Positions 7,703 to 14,158 of a DNA stretch of 15,480 nt are shown here, piece after piece. Where the stretch lies: positions 1-15,480 of the forward strand of contig CAJUHZ010000052.1 of assembly GCA_910585945.1 (NCBI GenBank), in the 5' to 3' direction. Each line of letters begins with the position of its first letter. The stretch's first letter is position 1. The notes beneath the pieces are model-generated. The model saw only the letters and a program-made list of their open reading frames with translations, did no database searches and was not told the origin of the DNA. The position numbers and the translations under genes are program-made. Origin of the DNA: an uncultured Bilophila sp. (GTDB lineage: Bacteria; Desulfobacterota; Desulfovibrionia; Desulfovibrionales; Desulfovibrionaceae).

Positions 7703-8079
7703 GCGATTTCCCCGTTGCTGCAGCGGCGAGAGATCTGACCCTCATTTTCTCTGGCATCTCTGTCAAACTGATGCAGCAATGCTGCGAATGTCTGAAAGGA
7801 TTCGGCGCGAGACGCTTCAAGCGTGAGGTTTTTCAAGGTATTTGCATTGGATATGCTGTCAATGGCGGCCGCAATATCGTTTGGCAGAGGGCCGAAACGA
7901 TTTGTCAGCAGCGCCCGCAGGATAGTTTTTATGCCCATGATTTCGCCAATGGAAATACCTTCCTGCTTGCCAATGGAAATGCCTCTTGCTTCACCGATGG
8001 AAATGCCTCTTGCTTCACCAATGGCAATACCCTTTTCCATAAAATGCTGTTCCCAGTGAGGAGCTATGTCTGCAAGCAT
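7699..8079 (-). CDS. Predicted internal in-frame product of the rpn gene (RpnS-like antitoxin)
   Basis: An in-frame ATG at codon 245 of the rpn gene (8079-8077; MLADIAPHWEQHF...) is preceded by a perfect AGGAGG (8093-8088) with 8-nt spacing, far better than the signal at the full-length start. It would give a 126-residue protein made of the octapeptide repeats plus the C-terminal helical tail, without the nuclease residues. In characterised Rpn loci the C-terminal part is translated separately as RpnS, which dimerises and blocks the nuclease. The ribosome-binding site and frame are seen directly; the antitoxin role is inferred by analogy. A second in-frame ATG at 8040 is a weaker alternative start. 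Confidence 0.7.
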   Translation of the reverse strand: MLADIAPHWEQHFMEKGIAIGEARGISIGEARGISIGKQEGISIGEIMGIKTILRALLTNRFGPLPNDIAAAIDSISNANTLKNLTLEASRAESFQTFAALLHQFDRDARENEGQISRRCSNGEIA

Positions 8080-8811
8080 GGAACGTGCCTCCTGAAGCGT
8101 ATTACAGTGCAGGATATCTTCACTTATTTCCGTTCGTCTGAACACGTTGCTGCCGATCCAGCTTATGAATGCCCGGTGCAGGTGCAGGCGTTCGGAAGAT
8201 GGGAGCAGCATGCACAGTTCTGTCAGAATGTGGATGATTTCTCCGATGTTCTGCGCGCGTTCAAAGCGGATGAGCAGGGTTGCGAGATCGCTGTCTCCGG
8301 CAAGAGTTTCTTCCGGCACGCGGCCTGCATCCAGAAGAAAATACTGTTGTTGCGGCTGGTAGGCATTCAGGCTTTGTCTGTGTGGGAGCAGCAGGTCACG
8401 CAGGTCTGTGGGCGCTTTCCATGCCTTGCCGCCGTTGTAGAGCACCAGAGGGAAGACCGGCGGCAGTTTGTCGCCTGCCCTGAGCCTGTCCGCCTTGATG
8501 ATATCCTGCCAGAGCAAGGCGGTATAGGCAAGGATGCGAACAGCCATCCACCAGTCTTCCCTGCTCTGGAACTCCAGGAGAAAGAGCAGATAGCAGAACG
8601 ATTCCTTCAGGCGCACGCGCCAGACGATATCGTTTCTGCGTTCCCGACGATCTTCCGTAATGTGATCGGCGGGAAAGGGTTCGAGCGAAGAGAAATCCAT
8701 TTCCGCGACGATATCGGAGGGAACAAAACGCCGGAGCAGCGACGCCACCATTTCTGGATCGGTGAACAGGTTTTTGTAGGCGGCGTCGTGCTGGTAGGGC
8801 GTTTTTGACAT
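7699..8811 (-). CDS. Rpn-family PD-(D/E)XK nuclease (RpnL-like; annotated as putative transposase)
   Basis: A 370-residue member of the Rpn / transposase_31 (PF04754-like) family. The N-terminal nuclease domain opens with the usual HDAAYKNLFTDPEMVASLL and carries the PD-(D/E)XK core: RRNDIVWRV (Asp61), then LLFLLEFQSREDWW (Glu80, Gln82) and the MAVRILAY helix. The C-terminal quarter has four octapeptide repeats (residues 261-292) and a helical tail. Rpn proteins are DNA endonucleases first studied as recombination-promoting and later shown to be phage-defence toxins held in check by a separately translated C-terminal fragment. Start: GTG 8820 opens the frame, but ATG 8811 (MSKTPYQHDAAYK) fits the family better; both have weak ribosome-binding sites. 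GC is about 40-60% per line against roughly 70% next door, which suggests horizontal acquisition. The stop overlaps the glycosyltransferase start. Confidence 0.9.
   Translation of the reverse strand: MSKTPYQHDAAYKNLFTDPEMVASLLRRFVPSDIVAEMDFSSLEPFPADHITEDRRERRNDIVWRVRLKESFCYLLFLLEFQSREDWWMAVRILAYTALLWQDIIKADRLRAGDKLPPVFPLVLYNGGKAWKAPTDLRDLLLPHRQSLNAYQPQQQYFLLDAGRVPEETLAGDSDLATLLIRFERAQNIGEIIHILTELCMLLPSSERLHLHRAFISWIGSNVFRRTEISEDILHCNTLQEARSMLADIAPHWEQHFMEKGIAIGEARGISIGEARGISIGKQEGISIGEIMGIKTILRALLTNRFGPLPNDIAAAIDSISNANTLKNLTLEASRAESFQTFAALLHQFDRDARENEGQISRRCSNGEIA
7936..8031 (-). repeat. Four tandem 24-bp in-frame repeats in the rpn gene
   Basis: Four consecutive 24-bp units encode GIAIGEAR, GISIGEAR, GISIGKQE and GISIGEIM (period GIxIGxxx), followed by a partial GI. 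The two middle units are almost identical at DNA level; the outer ones have drifted. Multiples of 24 bp keep frame, so slippage or recombination would change repeat number without breaking either product. Confidence 0.9.
8088..8093 (-). promoter_or_regulatory. Internal Shine-Dalgarno AGGAGG of the nested rpnS start
   Basis: A full AGGAGG inside the codons for Gln-Glu-Ala, 8 nt before the in-frame ATG at 8079. It is the strongest ribosome-binding site I found among the starts I checked. Confidence 0.75.
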
Positions 8812-8940
8812 GTCATCCACTCAAACAGGGGAAAAGGTTCACCGTAACCGTTTGCGCCAGGAGAGTGCAAAAGGCCGGGAACGACCCCACACTGATCCGC
8901 TTCAAACGGCAGCATCCGCAACGCGCCGCTATCCTGTTTT
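8812..8940. other. Intergenic gap between the ThiI-like gene and rpn
   Basis: About 129 bases with only weak stems (GGTT/AACC; GCGGC/GCTGC) and no T-run. No convincing promoter or transposon terminal repeat is seen; TTGCAC-N17-TTACGG on the minus strand is too poor to call. Confidence 0.4.
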
Positions 8941-10173
8941 TTATTCGGAAACGCCTTCTGAACAACGCTCTCCGCGAAGAGCGGCCTTCACGTCCTCGAA
9001 GGAAGGGCCGCCGGCGGTATAGCCGGTCTCCCGCGAGGGGCGTATCCGGATGTTCCATGCCGGGCCGCCATTGACAGGGCGGCATTCCACATCGGCTTCG
9101 TTGTTCCCCGCCCGAGGCGCGTAGGAAGCGAGCAGGGCGGCCGCGTCACAAAGAGCGGGCAGGGAGGGCGTGTCCGAACAATTCGGGCCGCGGGAACGCG
9201 CCACGCTGTCGCGCCAGGCGGCGCGCGCTTTCTCCCCGACAAAACGCACCACGGCAAGCGGCCCCGGCAGACGCGCAAGGCGCAACACGGCCGCGTCCGC
9301 TCCAAAGGGAACGGCCGATGCCCGGGATGACGTCGCGCACGACGCAGGTGGGGCAGCCTGTCCGTCCAGCTCGTCTCCGTCCACTCCCTCCAATCCCAAA
9401 AGGCCGGCCAGCGCGGCGTTGTCCGCCTCGTTGCGCCCCATGCTCAGCCATGCGTCCTCCCGCCAGAACTGACGCCCCACGTTGGCCAGTGCGAAATCCG
9501 CCGGCGCGGGATCGGTCAGGCGGGTGAGAACCGGCCAGTAGCGGCGGGCGTTTTCCTTTTCCGCCAGTCGGCAGCCGCCGGCCGGAGTGGGAATCTCCGC
9601 AAGGTTCATCCGGGCGGCCAGTTCCAGTTGCTCCTGTCGCCCCCGTCCGGAGATCGCGCCAAGACGCAAGCGGTCCACCAGGCCGGAGCGTTCGGCGTCG
9701 GTCGGCGGCAGATGCCGGGCGCAGAGCGGACGCAGCAAGAGGCCGGAAACCCCGGCCTCGCGCGAAATGATGTTGAGGGTATCCCGCCGTTGCGACATGG
9801 GGCGCTGGCCAAGCACTTCGCCCGAGGCGATCAGGCGCGCCCCGAGCGCGGTCATGATTTCCCGCGCCTTGCGCATCATGAGGATCTTGCAGTCCACGCA
9901 CGGGTTCATGACCTTGCCGTAGCCATGTTCGGGAAAACGCCGCAACAGGCGCACAAAGTCCGCCCCCACGTCCACCGCCTCAATGCTCAGGCCATAGATC
10001 GCTTCCCAGTGCGGGATCAGTTCCGGCTTGCCGAAAAAGGGCGTGACGAAATGCAGGCAACGCACGGTCAGCCCCTGTTCCATCAGCAGCCGGGCCGCCA
10101 GAATGCTGTCCAGCCCGCCGGAAAACAGCGCGACGGCGTGCGCGCGTGCAGACATTGTGTTCGTTTCGCCCAT
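8941..10173 (-). CDS. ThiI/MnmA-like PP-loop ATPase with C-terminal NFACT-R-like domain, predicted tRNA thiolation enzyme
   Basis: A 410-residue cytoplasmic protein. The N-terminal half is an adenylating PP-loop domain with ALFSGGLDS (P-loop SGGLDS, residues 18-23), a conserved NPCVDCKILMM pair (Cys92, Cys95), ASGEVLGQRPMSQ and TPAGGCRLAE (Cys201), all features of the ThiI-like tRNA thiouridine synthase group. Residues from about 222 (DFALANVGRQFWREDAWLS, MGRNEADN) resemble the NFACT-R RNA-binding domain that is fused to such PP-loop proteins. A second NFACT-R-like stretch may span PLAVVRFVGEKARAAWRDSV. It lacks the THUMP domain of classical ThiI and the long C-terminal part of MnmA. The modified base is not known. 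ATG 10173 has GAGGA 9 nt upstream; ATG 10194, directly after the lpxL-like stop, is the alternative. Confidence 0.8.
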   Translation of the reverse strand: MGETNTMSARAHAVALFSGGLDSILAARLLMEQGLTVRCLHFVTPFFGKPELIPHWEAIYGLSIEAVDVGADFVRLLRRFPEHGYGKVMNPCVDCKILMMRKAREIMTALGARLIASGEVLGQRPMSQRRDTLNIISREAGVSGLLLRPLCARHLPPTDAERSGLVDRLRLGAISGRGRQEQLELAARMNLAEIPTPAGGCRLAEKENARRYWPVLTRLTDPAPADFALANVGRQFWREDAWLSMGRNEADNAALAGLLGLEGVDGDELDGQAAPPASCATSSRASAVPFGADAAVLRLARLPGPLAVVRFVGEKARAAWRDSVARSRGPNCSDTPSLPALCDAAALLASYAPRAGNNEADVECRPVNGGPAWNIRIRPSRETGYTAGGPSFEDVKAALRGERCSEGVSE

Positions 10174-10194
10174 TGCCGATGATCCTCGTTGCAT

Positions 10195-11139
10195 TCATTT
10201 GCGCGCGGCCGCTCCGGCTTCCGCCCCGGGAGCCGCGTCAGGAACCGCATCATCCGGGCCGGGCCGGGTTTTCCAGCGGTTGTGCATCCAGAACCATTGT
10301 TCCGGAGCGAGGCGGACCATTCGTTCCACCGCCTCGGTATAGGCGCGCGCGACAGTCCGCATGTTCGCCTCATGCCCGCCGTCGAGCATGGCCGTGTCCG
10401 CAAGTTCCTCGATGTGGAACACATAGTCCTCGCCGTCCCGGCGCAGGAACACGGCGAAGACGAGCGCTTCCGCCCGCACGGCCAGAAGGGCCGGCCCCTT
10501 GTTCACGGCCGCGGCCCTGCCAAGAAAGGGCAGAAAAACCGCCTCGTTCCGATTGGTGTTGTGATCGACGAGAAAGGCCGTCACGCCGTTGCGCTTGAGC
10601 GCGCGCAAAATGGAAAAGGCCGCGTCGCGGTGACCGAGGATGACCGCCCCCCGGCTCCCGCGCATCCGGTTGGTGAAGTCGTTCAGGGCGACGTTTTTGG
10701 ACCGCCGCACCACCACCACATGCGGGTATTCGGCCGGAAAATCGCCGAACAGCCCGGCCAGCAGTTCCCAGGCCCCGAAATGCGCTGTGGCCGCCACCAC
10801 AGGGCGGTCCCCGGCGGTCATGCGCCGGAGCAGATCCGGCCGGGTCACGCGCACGCGCGGATCGTCAAAGCCGAAGCAGGGGATCAGCGCCGTTTCCAGA
10901 AAGGATCGGGCGTTCTCGGCGAAGCTTTGCCGGGCGATGCGTTTCGCTTCCGCCCCGGAAACGCCGAGCCGCTCCCGAACCGCCCGCATGGCGAGCCGCC
11001 GCCGGCCCGGCAGGCAGACCCACAGCAGGAACCCGAGCACAGCGGCCAGCCGCCGCACCCCGGAGACGCCGCCCCGCCGCAACACGGCCCCGCACAGGAA
11101 GAACAGGCGGGCGCACAGCGAAGAAAAGAACGACGTCAT
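10195..11139 (-). CDS. LpxL/HtrB-family lysophospholipid (lipid A) acyltransferase
   Basis: A 314-residue inner-membrane acyltransferase. An N-terminal hydrophobic helix (residues 30-45, LAAVLGFLLWVCLPG) anchors it, followed by the conserved RIARQSFAENARSFLE region, the catalytic HFGAWE (HX4E, His120-Glu125), a VDHNTNRNEAVFLPFLGR block and the family's terminal EQWFWMHNRWKTRP. Family members transfer secondary acyl chains to Kdo-lipid A, or act on other lysolipids. ATG 11139 has GGGGAG 8 nt upstream and overlaps the previous gene's TGA by ATGA, implying translational coupling. The C-terminal 20 residues (Pro/Ala-rich) are probably disordered. The msbA and DUF374 neighbours support a lipid A assembly role. 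Confidence 0.9.
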   Translation of the reverse strand: MTSFFSSLCARLFFLCGAVLRRGGVSGVRRLAAVLGFLLWVCLPGRRRLAMRAVRERLGVSGAEAKRIARQSFAENARSFLETALIPCFGFDDPRVRVTRPDLLRRMTAGDRPVVAATAHFGAWELLAGLFGDFPAEYPHVVVVRRSKNVALNDFTNRMRGSRGAVILGHRDAAFSILRALKRNGVTAFLVDHNTNRNEAVFLPFLGRAAAVNKGPALLAVRAEALVFAVFLRRDGEDYVFHIEELADTAMLDGGHEANMRTVARAYTEAVERMVRLAPEQWFWMHNRWKTRPGPDDAVPDAAPGAEAGAAARK

Positions 11140-11861
11140 GCCGACATCTCCCCGGCGCACGCCGCATCCGGCGGCCGCAAGGCTTCGAGGCGTTCCTCAA
11201 GCCGCCGCCGCTCCGCTTCCGCCGCGTCGGGATCGTGCGGATCCGCCTCCACATGAAACCCGTCCCCGCAGACCATGGTCACGCGGCTGAAGGGCAGGGG
11301 AAGCTGAAAACGATCCCAGCTCCCGAAGGCATGGGACCGCTCCATGAAAAGCCGGATGGGCACCAGGGGCGCGCCCGCCCGGCTGGCAAGGAAGATCGCG
11401 CCTTCCTTGGCCCTGTGCCGCGGGCCGCGCGGGCCGTCCACCGTGACGCAGGCGCACAGTTTCGCCTCGCGCATCCGGCGGGCCGCGCCGAGCAGCGCCC
11501 TGACCCCGCCGCGCGAACTGGAGCCGCGCGCGGTTTCAAGCCCCATACGCTCAAGCACTCCGGCAAGGAGGTCGCCGTCCGCGCTCTGGCTGACCAGGGC
11601 GATGATGTTCAGATCCCTTTTGAGGTAGATGAGCGGGAAGAGTTCGTCGTGCCACAGGCAAAGGACAACGGGCCGGCCGTTCCGGGTATGCGTCTCGATG
11701 GCGGCCCGGTTGATCTCCGTATAGCGCAGGGTACGGCACCACACCCGGTACACCCGGTGCAGGATCGCCCCGGTCAGAACAGATGACCAGGCAGCCGTGT
11801 GGGCAGCCGGCCGGGCGGCAGACCGGGCACGCGAGCCGGAAGGCGTCCGCTCAGCGCGCAC
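11136..11861 (-). CDS. DUF374-family acyltransferase (lysophospholipid acyltransferase-like)
   Basis: A 241-residue protein with DUF374 hallmarks: RPVVLCLWHDELFPLIYL (His71), an SQSADGDLLAGVLERMGLE stretch, GSSSRGGVRAL, then VDGPRGPRHRAKEGAIFLA (DGPRGP at 142-147) and APLVPIRL. The family is a PlsC-like branch usually found beside lipid A genes; its exact substrate is unproven. There is no suitable ATG outside the msbA coding region. GTG 11861 is best, with AAGGA 7 nt upstream and an 11-nt overlap with the end of msbA; GTG 11753 is possible but would remove the N-terminal helix. The stop overlaps the next gene's start (ATGA). Confidence 0.8.
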   Translation of the reverse strand: MRAERTPSGSRARSAARPAAHTAAWSSVLTGAILHRVYRVWCRTLRYTEINRAAIETHTRNGRPVVLCLWHDELFPLIYLKRDLNIIALVSQSADGDLLAGVLERMGLETARGSSSRGGVRALLGAARRMREAKLCACVTVDGPRGPRHRAKEGAIFLASRAGAPLVPIRLFMERSHAFGSWDRFQLPLPFSRVTMVCGDGFHVEADPHDPDAAEAERRRLEERLEALRPPDAACAGEMSA

Positions 11862-13809
11862 GCGGCGTTCCTTGCGCGCCGTCCCCTGCCGGCGGCTCGT
11901 CGGAAACCGGATCGGAGAGGGGAGCGTCCGGCCGGAACTGCATGGCGTACAGCCGGGTGTACAGGGCGCAACGCCCGAGGAGTTCCTCATGCCGCCCCAT
12001 GTCCACGATCCGTCCGCCGTCCATGACCACAATGCGATCCGCGCCAAGGATTGTCGAAAGTCGGTGGGCGATGATCAGGCTGGTGCGGTTCTCCATCAGG
12101 TTGTCAAGGGCGCGCTGCACCATGCGCTCGGATTCGGAGTCGAGCGCGCTGGTGGCCTCGTCCAGGATAAGGAGCGGGGCGTCCTTGAAGAGCGCGCGGG
12201 CAATGGTGACGCGCTGCTTCTGACCGCCCGAAAGCTTTACCCCGCGCTCGCCAATACGCGTGGCGTAACCTTCGGGCAGGGCGGAAATGAAGCCATCGGC
12301 ACAGGCGGCCACAGCGGCCCGGCGCACGCGCTCCATGTCCGGCTCCGGCGGCGGGGCAGCCTTCCGGCGCCCGGAAAAACCGAACAGCGCGGCCAGACCG
12401 CCCCGGCCCGGCGCGTCCTCGTCCGTGTTCTCCCCGTAGGCGATGTTGTCCGCAAGGGAGACGTCAAAGAGAAAGGTCTCCTGCGAGACGACAGCCACGG
12501 ATCGCCGCAATTCGGCAAGATCGTAATCGGCAAGATCGCGGCCGTTCAGTTGGATGGAGCCCGCCGTCGGATCGTAAAAGCGGGGGATCATGTTGACGAG
12601 CGTGGTCTTGCCCGCGCCGGAAGGCCCCACCAGAGCCACCCGCTCCCCGGCCCGGATGGTCAGATCAATGCCCTCCAGGGCCGGAACGGCCGCATTGGCG
12701 TAACTGAAGCGCACGCCGCTGAAGCGCAGTTCGCGGAACGGCCCCTCAAGCGGCAGTTCGCCGCCCTGTTCCGTGTGCAGTTGCGGATCGTCCAGCAGGG
12801 CGTACACCCGTTCCGCCCCGGCCAGGGCGTTCTGAACCGCCATGTTGGCGCTGTTCAGGCTCTTGACCGGATCGTAGAGCATCACGAGCGCGGCCACAAA
12901 GGAGAAAAACGCGCCGGGCGTCATGCGCCCGTCGATGACTTCCGTGCCGCCGTACCAGATCACAAGGCCGATGCCGAGGGAACCGATAAGCTCCATGACG
13001 GGCGAGGACAGTTCGGAAATGCAGGACTGGCGGAGCGTGATATTGATGATGCGGCCGTTTTCCACGTCAAAGCGGGCGGTCTCCTGTTTTTCCGTGGCAA
13101 AGGCCTTGATCACGCGGATGCCGCTGAGCATCTCCTGCAACATGCCGGAAATGCCGGCCGTGATTTCGGCGTTGCGCCGGCCGTAGCGGCGCAGGGCGCG
13201 GCTGAACAGCACAAAGGGAAAGCCCGCCACAGGCAGAACAATCAGCGCCCAGCACGCCAGCCGGAAATTCTGGTCAAAAACCACCCACAACAGCCCGGTC
13301 ATGGTCAGCACCTGGCGCAAAATCTGCACCACGGAAGGCAGACTCTGCCGGATCATGCCGACGTCGTTGATGATCCGCGACATGAGCATCCCGACTTGCG
13401 CGCCCTCGTAAAAGCTCAGCGGCAGGCGGATGATCTTGCGGAACAGTTCCTGCCGCACCTGTTCCAGCACGCGGAGCGCGCTGTAGTTGGTACACCAGTT
13501 TTGCATGTAACGGCCGATGCCCTTGACGAGCGTCAGGGAAATGAACGCCAGCGGCACATAGAGCAGGGCCGTCGCGTCCTTGCGGATGAAAATGTCGTCC
13601 AGCGCGGGCTTGATGAGCCAGGCCGTGCCCGCCGTGGCCGCGGAGACCAGGCCGGAGGCGAGCAGGGCCGCCAGCATCACCCACTTGTACGGCCCGAAGA
13701 GCCGCAACACGCGCAGAGCGAGGCGGCCCTTGCGGCGGCGTTCGTCCGCCACGTTGGGCACGTCGGGCGCAACGGGCGCGGGTTCAGTCGTGTGGTGCTT
13801 TTTCGACAT
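11851..13809 (-). CDS. msbA: MsbA-type lipid A/phospholipid ABC exporter (fused TMD-NBD)
   Basis: A 652-residue half-transporter that works as a dimer to flip lipid A-core across the inner membrane. Six membrane helices occupy residues about 40-320 (first WVMLAALLASGLVSAATAG; also ACWALIVLPVAGFPFVLFS). The ATPase domain has Walker A GPSGAGKTT (395-403), signature LSGGQKQR (526-533), Walker B LLILDEATSALDSES and the switch IIAHRLSTI. The distance from Walker A to signature is 131 residues, about 25 more than in E. coli MsbA, because of a Gly/Pro-rich insert at residues about 462-488. I chose ATG 13809 (MSKKHH) since upstream sequence is palindromic and non-coding, although no clear ribosome-binding site precedes it; ATG 13851 is an alternative. 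It is first in an overlapping operon with two acyltransferases. Confidence 0.92.
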   Translation of the reverse strand: MSKKHHTTEPAPVAPDVPNVADERRRKGRLALRVLRLFGPYKWVMLAALLASGLVSAATAGTAWLIKPALDDIFIRKDATALLYVPLAFISLTLVKGIGRYMQNWCTNYSALRVLEQVRQELFRKIIRLPLSFYEGAQVGMLMSRIINDVGMIRQSLPSVVQILRQVLTMTGLLWVVFDQNFRLACWALIVLPVAGFPFVLFSRALRRYGRRNAEITAGISGMLQEMLSGIRVIKAFATEKQETARFDVENGRIINITLRQSCISELSSPVMELIGSLGIGLVIWYGGTEVIDGRMTPGAFFSFVAALVMLYDPVKSLNSANMAVQNALAGAERVYALLDDPQLHTEQGGELPLEGPFRELRFSGVRFSYANAAVPALEGIDLTIRAGERVALVGPSGAGKTTLVNMIPRFYDPTAGSIQLNGRDLADYDLAELRRSVAVVSQETFLFDVSLADNIAYGENTDEDAPGRGGLAALFGFSGRRKAAPPPEPDMERVRRAAVAACADGFISALPEGYATRIGERGVKLSGGQKQRVTIARALFKDAPLLILDEATSALDSESERMVQRALDNLMENRTSLIIAHRLSTILGADRIVVMDGGRIVDMGRHEELLGRCALYTRLYAMQFRPDAPLSDPVSDEPPAGDGAQGTPRAR

Positions 13810-13862
13810 AGATCGTAGTTTGGTGGTTGAGATGCCCACGGCCCCCCGCATTTTGAACTTTC

Positions 13863-13879
13863 GGGGGCTTCTCGCCCCC
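13863..13879. other. GGGGGC/GCCCCC hairpin in the msbA leader
   Basis: A 6-bp perfect stem with loop TTCTC lies 54 nt upstream of the chosen msbA start. It resembles the first hairpin of the intergenic repeats at 4156 and 13966 and may be a degenerate half-copy. Confidence 0.5.
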
Positions 13880-13953
13880 ACGCCGGCCCTGTGCCCGGCT
13901 CTGTCGCGCACAGATGCGCGCGGCGCGCCTGCCGGCGGCCATAAGGCGTTCGT

Positions 13954-14014
13954 GACCCCATCTGAGGGGTCCGGGAGCATCGTGCCCCCGACGGGGCGTG
14001 GGGCAGTGCCCCGC
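13954..14014. repeat. Two-hairpin GC-rich intergenic repeat, copy 2
   Basis: GACCCC/GGGGTC (13954-13971) is followed by the 38-nt core at 13977-14014, matching copy 1 (4170-4207) at 34 of 38 positions; the matched core includes GGGGCGTGGGGCAG and GCCCCGC. It sits between the divergent msbA and pseudouridine synthase genes. Confidence 0.75.
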
Positions 14015-14063
14015 ATGGCAGTCCGCCATTTTCAAACCGAGCCGCTGCCGGGCGGGCAACGCC

Positions 14064-14092
14064 TTGACGAACGGCAGTCTAGCCCACATTAT
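14064..14092 (+). promoter_or_regulatory. Promoter of the pseudouridine synthase gene
   Basis: TTGACG (14064-14069) and CATTAT (14087-14092) are 17 nt apart. Transcription near 14099 would leave a leader of about 60 nt. No matching divergent promoter for msbA could be recognised in 13810-14060. Confidence 0.6.
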
Positions 14093-14158
14093 GCCCGAAC
14101 GCCAGCCCCGGCGCGGGGCTTCACCTTTTTCCGGCGCGCCCGGCGCGCTTCCGCCCGT

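Noticed and set aside
7936..8031. CRISPR-like repeats
   Set aside because: The units are contiguous, without spacers, in frame and inside a coding region.
7699..8811. True transposase with mobile-element ends
   Set aside because: The family name suggests transposase, but no terminal inverted repeats or target duplication flank the gene; Rpn nuclease is the better description.
11797..13818. 673-codon plus-strand frame opposite msbA and DUF374 genes
   Set aside because: It is antisense to clear ABC transporter motifs, His/Gln/Arg-rich and without recognisable domains.
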